Part shown: piece after piece, positions 6,948-14,057 of the stretch | Layout of the letters: each line of letters begins with the position of its first letter | Numbering within the stretch: position 1 is the first letter of the stretch | DNA from: Bacillota bacterium | Lineage (GTDB): Bacteria; Bacillota; Clostridia; Christensenellales; SZUA-584 | Direction of reading: 5' to 3' | Assembly (NCBI GenBank): GCA_023399095.1 | Contig: JAEWQS010000111.1 | Location: forward strand, 1-20,550 | DNA length: 20,550 nt | Program-made: the position numbers and the translations under genes | The notes under the pieces: model-generated | Database searches by the model: none | What the model was told of the DNA's origin: nothing | The model's input: the letters and a program-made list of their open reading frames with translations, nothing else

Positions 6948-7619
6948 ATGTATAAGATATTGATCGTGGAAGATGATGCTGTGATCGCAAACGAAATAAA
7001 GCAAAGCCTAATGCGTTGGGGCTACGATGTTCAAACAGTCAGAGACTTTACTGACGTTTTGGGCACGTGGCAGAAAGCGGAGCCGCATCTTGTGCTCATG
7101 GATATATCACTGCCTTTCTTCAATGGCTATCATTGGTGCGGCCAGATCAGAAAGCATTCCAAGGTGCCCGTGATATTCATATCCTCTCGGTCTGATAACA
7201 TGGATATCGTGATGGCGGTGAATATGGGCGGTGATGATTATATCGCCAAACCCGTTTCCATGGAGGTGCTCACCGCCAAGATACAAGCGATGCTGCGGCG
7301 CACCTACGATTATGAAATGGCGAATCTATTAACGCTGCGCGATGCAGCGCTGGACGTAAGCGCGCTAAGCCTCGTGCGCGGCGAAAGCCGGACAGTGCTC
7401 ACGCGCAATGAAGCGCGCATATTGCAGCAGTTGCTTGCTAAAAAGGGAAATGTGGTGAGCCGTGAGGAGCTGATGCTGGCGCTTTGGGACAGCGATGAGT
7501 TCATCGACGACAACACATTAACTGTCAACGTCAACCGTCTGAGAAAGACACTCGAGGAGGCAGGGCTGCAAGATTGCATCGTCACACATAAGGGGAAGGG
7601 ATACGCTGTTCATGATTAA
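6948..7619 (+). CDS. bceR: OmpR-family response regulator of a Bce-type module
   Basis: This is a DNA-binding response regulator of 223 residues. The receiver domain (1-118) has the acidic pair D9-D10, the phosphoacceptor D52 in LVLMDISLP, and the switch Lys in DDYIAKP. A winged-helix effector domain (about 125-220) ends with NVNRLRKTL and THKGKGYAV, typical of the OmpR/PhoB group. The next three genes (intramembrane-sensing kinase, ABC ATPase, FtsX-like permease) place it in the BceR group, which activates its own transporter in response to cell-wall-active peptides such as bacitracin. The ATG at 6948 is preferred to upstream in-frame ATGs (6933, 6942) because GAGGGA lies 7 bases before it. 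Its end overlaps the kinase by 8 bases. The name is family-level; the inducing drug is unknown. Confidence 0.9.
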   Translation: MYKILIVEDDAVIANEIKQSLMRWGYDVQTVRDFTDVLGTWQKAEPHLVLMDISLPFFNGYHWCGQIRKHSKVPVIFISSRSDNMDIVMAVNMGGDDYIAKPVSMEVLTAKIQAMLRRTYDYEMANLLTLRDAALDVSALSLVRGESRTVLTRNEARILQQLLAKKGNVVSREELMLALWDSDEFIDDNTLTVNVNRLRKTLEEAGLQDCIVTHKGKGYAVHD

Positions 7620-8601
7620 GCTGCTTTCGTACCTCAAATACCGTTTTACACTTCTTCTTTTCTTTTTCCTTGCAGCCGCACTTACACTGCTTGTTCAGTT
7701 TTTAGCCAATCAGAGTATGGTATATGCCGGGTATACGGTGGGGCTCATGGGCTTCTTTCTCGTTCTGATACTGTTTATAGACGGCACGCGCTATATGCGG
7801 CACAGACGGATACTGGAAGGTCTATCCGCAACGCTCTGCAATGCATCGCGCGAGCTGCCGGAGCCTTCCGATGCACTGGAAGCCGATTACGTACGCTGCT
7901 TGCAGAAGCTTGGCAGTGCATACGATACCATCAAACAACAGCTTGACACAACCCATAACGACTCTCTTGAATACTACACGCTTTGGGTTCATCAGATAAA
8001 AACGCCGATTGCAGGGCTAAGCCTTGTGCTGCAAAATATGGACGGCGACACGGCGGGCGTGATAAAGCAGGAGCTGTTTAAGATCGAGCAGTACGCCGAT
8101 CTCGCGCTGCGCTACGTCAAACTGACGGATATCGCGTCCGACCTTGTGATCGAGCGCTGCTTGCTGGAAGACATCGTGTCCGCAAGTGTGAAAAAATACG
8201 CGGTGCTGTTTGTGTATCGAAAGCTGTTGCTGGACATGGTTCCGACAGACAGGAAAGTGATGAGCGACAAAAGGTGGCTGGGTTTCATATTGGAGCAGAT
8301 ACTTTCCAATGCGATCAAGTACACCTATTCGGGCAGTATAAAGATATATATGCAGGATGCGCAGCTCGTTATTGAAGATACGGGCATCGGCATACGCGCG
8401 GAGGATTTGCCAAGAATATTCATGAAGGGCTATACGGGCTGCAACGGCAGGCTGGATAACCGCGCGTCGGGAATTGGGCTGTATCTTGCGAAGAAGGCGG
8501 CGGATGCGCTGGGCATCACGATAACCGTTGATTCCAAGGTCGGCATAGGTACGAAGGTAACGCTGACTTTTCCCCAAACTCGCACAGACATCTTTATGTG
8601 A
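7612..8601 (+). CDS. bceS: BceS-type intramembrane-sensing histidine kinase
   Basis: The 329-residue membrane kinase partners the preceding regulator. Two hydrophobic helices (about residues 10-32 and 38-58) are joined by a very short external loop, the hallmark of intramembrane-sensing kinases that read the state of their ABC transporter instead of binding ligand themselves. The DHp helix has the phospho-His H127 in WVHQIKTPIAG. The ATPase domain shows the N-box EQILSNAIKYT (N233), the G1 box EDTGIGI and the G2 box SGIGLYLAKKAAD. The start overlaps the regulator by 8 bases, so translation is coupled. About 100 bases of non-coding DNA with an operator-like inverted repeat separate it from the ABC genes. 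Confidence 0.92.
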   Translation: MIKLLSYLKYRFTLLLFFFLAAALTLLVQFLANQSMVYAGYTVGLMGFFLVLILFIDGTRYMRHRRILEGLSATLCNASRELPEPSDALEADYVRCLQKLGSAYDTIKQQLDTTHNDSLEYYTLWVHQIKTPIAGLSLVLQNMDGDTAGVIKQELFKIEQYADLALRYVKLTDIASDLVIERCLLEDIVSASVKKYAVLFVYRKLLLDMVPTDRKVMSDKRWLGFILEQILSNAIKYTYSGSIKIYMQDAQLVIEDTGIGIRAEDLPRIFMKGYTGCNGRLDNRASGIGLYLAKKAADALGITITVDSKVGIGTKVTLTFPQTRTDIFM

Positions 8602-8612
8602 CAAAAATGTTC
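8599..8612 (+). promoter_or_regulatory. BceR-type operator candidate upstream of the ABC genes
   Basis: TGACA-AAAA-TGTTC fits the first eight fixed positions of TNACA-N4-TGTAA, the consensus I recall for BceR-like regulators, with the exact 4-base spacer. The last two positions of the right arm differ. It overlaps the kinase stop codon and lies about 90 bases before the ATPase start, where such sites are found in related modules. A weak TATATC (8665-8670) could be the -10, putting the site centre near -70. Confidence 0.45.
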
Positions 8613-8631
8613 GTTTTGCCCCCTGAAATGT

Positions 8632-8661
8632 AAGCCTGCGCGATGGAAGCGTGGCTTTTTT
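8632..8661 (+). terminator. weak terminator or attenuator between kinase and ABC ATPase
   Basis: AAGCC (8632-8636) pairs with GGCTT (8653-8657), and inside it CGC pairs with GCG across a small asymmetric internal loop. A run of six T (8656-8661) follows. The short, interrupted stem makes this modest, but its place between the regulatory pair and the transporter suggests separate or attenuated transcription. Confidence 0.4.
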
Positions 8662-8701
8662 CAATATATCATGTTTCCATGATCAATTTTTGGAGGATAC
8701 A

Positions 8702-9469
8702 ATGGAACTGTTAAAAGTCAGTAATGTCAAAAAAATTTATAATATGAAGCTGCGCATGCAGCAATGCGTGGCATTGAATCATGTGAGTTTTGATGTGAGT
8801 GAGGGCGAGTTCGTGGCCATCATGGGCCCTTCGGGCAGTGGAAAAACGACGTTGCTCAATATCATCGCCTCGCTGGATCGCGCGACGGAGGGCGACGTGA
8901 TGCTGGACGGTAAAGGCTTCTCGACTATTCGCGACCGAGAGCTGTCCGAATTCCGCAGAAAGCACTTGGGGTTTGTGTTTCAAGATTTTAATCTGCTCGA
9001 TACCTTTTCAATAAAGGACAACATATTGCTGCCATTGGTACTGTCGCAAACGCCGATTGCCGAGATGGAGAAACGCATTATGCCTATTGCAAATATGCTG
9101 GGCATCGAAAAACTGCTCCCCAAATTCCCATATGAGGTCTCTGGCGGAGAAAAACAGCGTGCCGCCGTGGCGCGCGCGGTGATCACACAGCCGCGGCTGA
9201 TACTCGCCGATGAACCGACAGGGGCGCTCGATTCCAAAGCATCGGCGAACTTGCTGGGTAACTTTCATGCGTTGAATAAGGACGGCAAAACCATATTGAT
9301 GGTGACGCACAGCGCGTTTGCGGCGAGTCACGCCTCGCGCGTGCTGTTTATCCGTGACGGTGAGATTTTCTCGCAGATATACCGCGGTGATAACGACAAC
9401 CACGCGTTCTTCGAGCGCATCGTAGCCAATCTTTCCGTGCTGTCGGATGGGGGTGCGGACATTGCTTAA
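8702..9469 (+). CDS. bceA: BceA-type ABC transporter ATP-binding protein
   Basis: This 255-residue cytoplasmic ATPase powers the following permease. All ABC motifs are present: Walker A GPSGSGKTT (42-50), Q-loop Gln94 in VFQDFNLLDTF, signature VSGGEKQ (146-152), Walker B LILADEP (166-172), D-loop GALDS, and switch His203 in MVTHS. The sequence belongs to the MacB/LolD/BceA branch, which moves substrates by mechanotransmission and not by classical transport. The ATG at 8702 is supported by GGAGG (8692-8696) 5 bases upstream; an upstream GTG at 8651 lies in the hairpin region and lacks such a site. It overlaps the permease by about 23 bases. In the Bce system the complex frees lipid II-cycle intermediates from peptide antibiotics and signals flux to the kinase. 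Confidence 0.93.
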   Translation: MELLKVSNVKKIYNMKLRMQQCVALNHVSFDVSEGEFVAIMGPSGSGKTTLLNIIASLDRATEGDVMLDGKGFSTIRDRELSEFRRKHLGFVFQDFNLLDTFSIKDNILLPLVLSQTPIAEMEKRIMPIANMLGIEKLLPKFPYEVSGGEKQRAAVARAVITQPRLILADEPTGALDSKASANLLGNFHALNKDGKTILMVTHSAFAASHASRVLFIRDGEIFSQIYRGDNDNHAFFERIVANLSVLSDGGADIA

Positions 9470-11168
9470 AGCGTTCTATCTGCGGCTGGCTTGGAGCAAC
9501 ATTCGCCGCAACCGCAAGACCTTTTTTCCGTATATATTAACAACGGCGATTATCAGCGGTGTGTTTATGCTGATTGGAGGGCTCATGTTTTCGGACGGGC
9601 TTGCCAACCTGCCCACAGGCCAAACAGCATCTATGCTGTTTAATTTCGGACTCGTGGTGTTTGGCATATTCGCGTTCTTTTTTATGATATATATCAACAA
9701 TTTTTTAATTGGCAGACGCAAAAAAGAATTCGGGCTGTACGGCATACTCGGCCTTGAGAAACGCCATGTGACGCGCGTGCTTGTTTGGGAAAACCTGCTG
9801 ACACTAAGCGCGGGTGTGATCTGCGGCATCATTATCGCGCTGGTGTTTGGACGGCTGCTCTTTTTGGTGCTGATAAAGATGATCCACGCCGTACCGGGGA
9901 GTGTGTTTTCTATCGCGCCCACGGCATATACCATTACACTGTTGTTGTTCTTTGGCATTTTTGTGATCACATCGCTGCTGAACTTAAGGCAGGTCAGAGT
10001 CTCAAGCCCGATCGAACTGATGAGCAGTGAAAAGAAGGGCGAGAAGGATTCCAAACTCATGATCCCTCTGACGATACTTGGTGTGATCTGCCTTGCGGCG
10101 GCTTACTATTACGCATGGAGCATCGTGCAGCCCGGGGTTGCGCTGGGTGTATTCTTCCTGCTCGCGATACTGGTGATTGTTGCGACGAATATTCTGTTCA
10201 CATCGGGCAGTATCTCGGCGCTCCGCGCGCTTCGCGCCAACAAAAAGCTCTACTATAAGACGCGTAACTTTATCGCGATCGGCGGTATGTTCCAGCGCAT
10301 GCGCCAGAACGCAAAATCACTCGCGACCATATGCATACTTTCAACGATGCTGATCGTGACGGTAGCCGGAACGCTCTCGTTGTACTTAGGGCAGGAAGAA
10401 ATGCTCTCGGGGATGCATCCGTACGATGTACTTGTACGCATTGAAAAAGATACCGATGAGCAAGTCGTGCACGATTTTGACAGCGCCATCGTTTCGCTTG
10501 CAGAAAAGGAAGGCGTGGCTGTAAGCGCGGATAAAGAAAAGCTGACGTACGAAATGCCAGGGGAGTTTGTGCGTAATAACTATGTCAGCCCGGACGCCAA
10601 ATGGATGGATATGCCGAATTTGATTTACTTCGACGGCGGCATGCGCTTTGATGTGGATGGCAGCGAAGAGGATTGCATGTCTTTTGTGAACAGTTTGCAG
10701 GCGCTTACCATTCAAACCTTTCCGGAGGGTTCGCATTTTGTGAGCGATGTGTATACCGCACGCCAGGACGGATATGGACTATATGGCGGCTTGCTGTTCC
10801 TTGGTGCGTTCTTCGGTATACTGTTTCTGGCGGTCACAGTGCTGATTATCTATTTTAAGCAGATATCTGAAGGGTATGAGGACAAAGCGCAGTTTGTGAT
10901 ACTGCAAAAGGTGGGCATGGATGACAAGCAGGTGAAGGCCACGATTAATAGGCAAGTGCTTTGGGTGTTCTTTATACCGCTCGGCATGACGATACTGCAC
11001 ATGGTGTTCGCGTCCAAGATCATGGCGCGTATGCTTCAGACGTTCATGCTCTATGACTGGGGTTTGGTACTCTCGTGCATCGGCGGCGTTTGCGCGGTGT
11101 TTGTGCTGCTATATCTGGTCGTTTACAAGCTCACAGCCAAGGTGTATTACCGCATTGTGAAGTGGTGA
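9447..11168 (+). CDS. bceB: BceB-type ABC transporter permease (FtsX-like)
   Basis: The 573-residue integral membrane protein has about ten hydrophobic segments. Helices 1-4, with the FtsX-like segment EFGLYGILGLEKRHVTRVLV, lie before residue 180, then a second group at about 200-315. A large extracellular domain follows (about 320-440, including DVLVRIEKDTDEQ and the tyrosine-rich RQDGYGLYGG), and the last three helices at about 445-570 contain a second FtsX-like region (QFVILQKVGMDDKQVKATI). This order, with the external domain between helices 7 and 8, defines BceB permeases. The domain is short compared with the roughly 200 residues usual in the family, so the drug range may be narrow or different. 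The ATG at 9447 lies inside bceA; GTG at 9453 is an alternative, and neither has a clear ribosome site, so coupling is likely. Confidence 0.9.
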   Translation: MGVRTLLKAFYLRLAWSNIRRNRKTFFPYILTTAIISGVFMLIGGLMFSDGLANLPTGQTASMLFNFGLVVFGIFAFFFMIYINNFLIGRRKKEFGLYGILGLEKRHVTRVLVWENLLTLSAGVICGIIIALVFGRLLFLVLIKMIHAVPGSVFSIAPTAYTITLLLFFGIFVITSLLNLRQVRVSSPIELMSSEKKGEKDSKLMIPLTILGVICLAAAYYYAWSIVQPGVALGVFFLLAILVIVATNILFTSGSISALRALRANKKLYYKTRNFIAIGGMFQRMRQNAKSLATICILSTMLIVTVAGTLSLYLGQEEMLSGMHPYDVLVRIEKDTDEQVVHDFDSAIVSLAEKEGVAVSADKEKLTYEMPGEFVRNNYVSPDAKWMDMPNLIYFDGGMRFDVDGSEEDCMSFVNSLQALTIQTFPEGSHFVSDVYTARQDGYGLYGGLLFLGAFFGILFLAVTVLIIYFKQISEGYEDKAQFVILQKVGMDDKQVKATINRQVLWVFFIPLGMTILHMVFASKIMARMLQTFMLYDWGLVLSCIGGVCAVFVLLYLVVYKLTAKVYYRIVKW

Positions 11169-11184
11169 ATGAACAGAAAGGGTC

Positions 11185-11215
11185 AAAAAGGCCGGTGCCG
11201 TTTGGCACCGGCCTT
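11185..11215 (-). terminator. strong terminator of the leftward ABC-2/MerR operon (hairpin may also serve bceB)
   Basis: A perfect 12-bp stem, AAGGCCGGTGCC (11188-11199) with GGCACCGGCCTT (11204-11215), encloses a GTTT loop. The run of five A at 11185-11189 becomes a U run after the stem on the minus strand, so it works best for transcription coming from the right. It starts 17-20 bases after the bceB stop, where no T run follows on the plus strand; it may still act as a 3' stabilising hairpin for that message. Confidence 0.75.
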
Positions 11216-11228
11216 AGGCATGTCTGCG

Positions 11229-11317
11229 AACCTTGCAAAGCGGCCCCATCAGATGAGGGGGCTGGCGCCGACAGGCGACTGGGGGAGGGAAAAGCATAAC
11301 GGTTACTCCCTCCGTCA
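11229..11317. repeat. degenerate hairpin-rich intergenic repeat
   Basis: This non-coding stretch resembles the common intergenic repeat of gut Firmicutes that on the minus strand reads CTCCCTC...AGTCGCC...GGCGCCAG...CCCCTCAT...GGGGCC...AAGG. Seen directly are CCCCAT-CAG-ATG(A)GGGG (11235-11251 region), CGCC-GACA-GGCG (about 11266-11277) and GGAGGGA (11284-11290) facing TCCCTCC (11307-11313). There is no open reading frame of note. Only one copy is in the window, so repetition is recognised from memory of similar elements. Confidence 0.45.
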
Positions 11318-11370
11318 ATCGACAGCCTAGAGCCGGTATACCGGATAATCAGATAACGTACAAATACACT

Positions 11371-11418
11371 TATTTTGTCATTCTGAATGCGAAGCGATTG
11401 AAGAAGCTGACGCTTCTT
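11371..11418. repeat. GTCATTCTGA-type intergenic repeat fragment with terminal hairpin
   Basis: The segment TTGTCATTCTGAATGCGAAG and the bases after it (11376-11407) match the widespread, poorly classified bacterial intergenic sequence GTCATTCTGAGCGAAGCGAAGAATCT. It is followed by AAGAAGC-TGAC-GCTTCTT (11401-11418), whose right arm covers the stop codon of the leftward permease gene. No T run follows on the minus strand, so it is not a convincing terminator by itself. Confidence 0.4.
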
Positions 11419-12133
11419 AATCAGCTTTAAGCTTGCCGATTCGCCAAGCGCTAATGAGCGTGGCTACTGCAAAAATGCCGGCCAGCACAAGCAAGCCTGT
11501 GGTATTCCATCCGCTCCCGCCAAGGCTCTCAAAGCCCCATGTGGCAGGGAATATCCTGCCGACACCTTGCAGCGCTTCCGGCAGCATATCGGCGGGGAAC
11601 ATGATGCCAGAAAGCATGATGGAGGGCAGAAAGATGATTTGTGATATCATCGTGAGCTTGGAGCTGCTTTTCACGAAAAGCCCAAGAAGTGTACCGATGG
11701 ATAAGCATGCGGTGATAAACACCGCGAGAGTCACGAAATAAGTGAGCGCGGAAGCGGGCACCTCGGCGTGAAACGCCACCGGCGCGATCAAATAAATAAG
11801 TGTGCTCATGATCATTAGATGGATAAGACCAGAAATCAGGTTGTTAACCGCGGCTGTCCAAAGCGGGATGCCGCCGACTTTGTACGCTTTTTTCATTTCG
11901 CCGCCGTACAGCTCGATGAGCGGGGCAGGCGCACCCAGAAATGCGCCCATAGATACGCCGAACACCGTCATTGAAGCTATCAGCGTCTTGTAGGCCTCGG
12001 GGTTGATCGAGGTGAATATGCCGCCTATGAACAGGAAGAACACCAGCGGCACCACATAATAGGTGAGCAGCACACCTTTGTTACGCAGGTCGAGCTTCCA
12101 CTGCAAACCAATACCATACAAAAACGCGTTCAT
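11417..12133 (-). CDS. ABC-2 type multidrug transporter permease
   Basis: This is the membrane half of an ABC exporter, 238 residues with about six hydrophobic helices: 18-40, 50-70, a central pair at 95-150, 162-182 and 212-232. It carries ABC-2 features such as the LTYYVVPLVFFLFIGG first helix and, before helix 6, the FLPSIMLSGIMFPADMLPE segment with the LSGIMFP motif seen in drug and polysaccharide exporters (YadH/DrrB-like). The ATG at 12133 overlaps the ATPase stop in an ATGA arrangement, and GGAGGG lies 6 bases upstream within the ATPase gene, so the two are translated in step. Together with the MerR/TipAS-type regulator upstream it probably exports a toxic small molecule; the substrate is unknown. 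Confidence 0.88.
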   Translation of the reverse strand: MNAFLYGIGLQWKLDLRNKGVLLTYYVVPLVFFLFIGGIFTSINPEAYKTLIASMTVFGVSMGAFLGAPAPLIELYGGEMKKAYKVGGIPLWTAAVNNLISGLIHLMIMSTLIYLIAPVAFHAEVPASALTYFVTLAVFITACLSIGTLLGLFVKSSSKLTMISQIIFLPSIMLSGIMFPADMLPEALQGVGRIFPATWGFESLGGSGWNTTGLLVLAGIFAVATLISAWRIGKLKAD

Positions 12134-12996
12134 GATTTTCCCTCCTTCGCGATGTCGAGAAACCGTTGTTCCAGATTTGCGTGTTCAATATTGATGTCGC
12201 GCACGTGAACCCCTTGCGCTTTTGCGGCGGCGAGCAGCTCCGCGAGGCCGTCTTCAAGGCTGTCTGTCTCAAACACCTCGTAGCCTTGATTATTTCTCAA
12301 ACGGGTGCAGCTTTTTATTTCATCGAACGGTATGGATTTTGAAAGCTTGATGAGAATTTTAAACGTATCCTGCAGCTGCTCCGTGAGCTCATTCGCTGTG
12401 CCGATAAACGCGATGCGGCCATCCTTCAAAATTGCAATGCGGTCGCAGAGCGACTCTACCTCCGCCATGTCATGGCTGGCGAGTATCACGGTTTTTCCCT
12501 GCTGCTTAAGCGTTCTTATTTCCGTATGCAACGCGGCGCGGCCTTCCACATCCAGCCCCGCCGTGGGTTCGTCGAGAAACACGATATCGGGATCGCCGAT
12601 CATCGCAAGCGCGAGGTGCAGCCGACGTTTCTGCCCAGCCGACATATCTTTGTATGCCTTGTTTTTGATTTCCTCAAGGCCCAGCCGACGGACAAAATCC
12701 ATATCGACGGTTGTGCGGCTCCATTTGGAAAACAGCCTTAATGCCTCGAATGCCTTCATATGCTCGGGCAGCGAAGTGGACTGCAGCTGAACGCCGATTT
12801 TGCCATTCACATGAATATGACCGCTCTGATACTTGCGGATACCCTCGATGCACTCCAATGTCGTGGTCTTTCCGGCGCCGTTTGTGCCGAGCAGCGCGAA
12901 GATTTCGCCCTGCATCACATCAAATGATATGCCCTTGAGCACGTTGTTTTCGCCGTATCGTTTTTCCAGTGATTTGACTTCAATTATACTTTTCAC
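12130..12996 (-). CDS. ABC transporter ATP-binding protein (ABC-2 exporter)
   Basis: This 288-residue ATPase energises the following permease. The nucleotide-binding domain covers about residues 4-215: Walker A GTNGAGKTT (37-45), Q-loop Gln70 in GVQLQST, signature MSAGQKRR (118-125), Walker B DIVFLDEP (137-144) and switch His175 in LASHDMAEVE. The signature has Ala in place of the first Gly (LSGGQ to MSAGQ), as in several CcmA/DrrA-type ATPases. A C-terminal extension of about 70 residues is typical of drug-export ATPases of this class. The GTG at 12996 is chosen because GGAGG lies 5 bases upstream; the in-frame ATG at 13008 would place that site inside the gene and has none of its own. The gene follows the regulator by 13 bases and overlaps the permease by 4. 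Confidence 0.88.
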   Translation of the reverse strand: MKSIIEVKSLEKRYGENNVLKGISFDVMQGEIFALLGTNGAGKTTTLECIEGIRKYQSGHIHVNGKIGVQLQSTSLPEHMKAFEALRLFSKWSRTTVDMDFVRRLGLEEIKNKAYKDMSAGQKRRLHLALAMIGDPDIVFLDEPTAGLDVEGRAALHTEIRTLKQQGKTVILASHDMAEVESLCDRIAILKDGRIAFIGTANELTEQLQDTFKILIKLSKSIPFDEIKSCTRLRNNQGYEVFETDSLEDGLAELLAAAKAQGVHVRDINIEHANLEQRFLDIAKEGKS

Positions 12997-13009
12997 GCTA
13001 TCCTCCATA

Positions 13010-13798
13010 CTAATCGTCCATATGCGGTATATTCATGCCCTGGTGCGCAAAATATGCGGTTAGTGCCTGACCAAGGAATTCGTCAGCTTGTCTTTGCTTT
13101 TGGGCCACATTTTCATCCCAGTCTTGCTTGCTTTCGTTAAACTTAATGAGTTCGGGCAGCAAATTGAAGTCACCGCCGGTAAAATCCATAATCATGTCCC
13201 ACCATTGCTTTGCGAGTTCAATGCCTTTTTCGCTCTCGGGAGAAACACCCTGCTGCAGCTGCGCGATTGTCTCGTCAAGCATGGCGTTGTATGACTGATG
13301 AATCATCATTCCTTTTTCCGGCTCAACGAGGAATTTGTCGCGTATGTGATTCATGAGCTTTTCGTCAAAGAGCTTGAACATCCAATAATTCTTATTGTTC
13401 TGTCTCAAGAGCGCCACGATGCTTGCGTATTTGTCAAAATCGACCTCTTTCATCTGGGTTACCTCGGCTAACAGAGAATCGATCGCATCCGCAACTGTGT
13501 TAAGCTCTTTGATTTGCTCTTCGATAATGAACTTTTGTTTGCCTAGAATCTGCGCCACATCCTCGGGGCTATCAAGCGGAAGCAACTTGGTTTTGATCTC
13601 TTCGAGCGAAAATCCTAAATACTTGAGCGACAAAATCTGATGCAGCTTCACCATGTCTTTTTTGGAATACAGCCTGCGGCCTCCTTCGCTTTTTGCGGAG
13701 GAAATAAGCAAACCTTCCTTGTCATAAAACTGCAGGGTTCGAACAGTGACATCCATTTCCTTGGCAAGCTCGCCCACGGTTAATAAATCTTTGTTCAT
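13010..13798 (-). CDS. MerR-family transcriptional regulator with TipAS-like ligand domain
   Basis: The 262-residue regulator has a MerR winged helix (residues 6-40: LTVGELAKEMDVTVRTLQFY, then GRRLY), a helical linker and long dimerisation coiled coil (about 78-120), and a C-terminal TipAS-like domain (about 145-255) with the conserved Trp pair in KQWWDMIMDFTGGD. TipAS domains bind thiopeptides and other hydrophobic drugs, and the protein then untwists a 19-bp-spacer promoter. Exactly such a promoter lies 24-54 bases upstream, so it very likely activates itself and the ABC exporter genes behind it. The ATG at 13798 is chosen for its match to the family start; AGGAGG is 10 bases away, while an in-frame ATG at 13807 lies too close (1 base) to that site. 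Confidence 0.9.
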   Translation of the reverse strand: MNKDLLTVGELAKEMDVTVRTLQFYDKEGLLISSAKSEGGRRLYSKKDMVKLHQILSLKYLGFSLEEIKTKLLPLDSPEDVAQILGKQKFIIEEQIKELNTVADAIDSLLAEVTQMKEVDFDKYASIVALLRQNNKNYWMFKLFDEKLMNHIRDKFLVEPEKGMMIHQSYNAMLDETIAQLQQGVSPESEKGIELAKQWWDMIMDFTGGDFNLLPELIKFNESKQDWDENVAQKQRQADEFLGQALTAYFAHQGMNIPHMDD

Positions 13799-13821
13799 TT
13801 TTCCCATGCCTCCTGATATGC

Positions 13822-13852
13822 ATTGTAACATGTGACGTTACGTCACGAGCAA
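13822..13852 (-). promoter_or_regulatory. MerR-type promoter with palindromic operator in a 19-bp spacer
   Basis: On the minus strand, TTGCTC (13852-13847) and TACAAT (13827-13822) are 19 bases apart, the overlong spacing that MerR-family activators correct by distorting DNA. The spacer contains a perfect 7-bp inverted repeat around one base, GTGACGT-T-ACGTCAC (13832-13846, plus-strand reading). Transcription would start near 13815, directly before AGGAGG, giving a leader of about 17 bases for the regulator-exporter operon. Confidence 0.82.
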
Positions 13853-14023
13853 CAGCTTTTTTTTATATAACGTAAATATTTCTTAAAAGTTTATAGTCGG
13901 TGCGCTTAAAAATCGAAGTTAGGGAAAGATGTATGACAAGGAGCACATTGATTACAACAAAAGATAACCGTTTTTACAATCAAAAATGTCTATTTTGGAG
14001 TAGAATAAACCTTGAAAACATTG

Positions 14024-14029
14024 TATAAT
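14024..14029 (+). promoter_or_regulatory. candidate -10 box of the small P-loop gene
   Basis: TATAAT at 14024-14029 precedes an A-rich stretch and AGGAG (14043-14047). The -35 position is poor (TAGAAT at 14001-14006), so this rests on the -10 alone. Confidence 0.3.
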
Positions 14030-14057
14030 GAAAAAAAACCAAAGGAGTGATGCCAGC

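Noticed and set aside
13929..13967. 12-codon open frame (MYDKEHIDYNKR) in the spacer before the small P-loop gene
   Set aside because: It has a poor, too-close ribosome site and no repeated regulatory codons; leader-peptide attenuation is not supported.
14012..14029. TTGAAA and TATAAT before the small P-loop gene as a full promoter
   Set aside because: Only 6 bases separate the two elements, far from the required spacing of about 17; only the -10 was kept, at low confidence.
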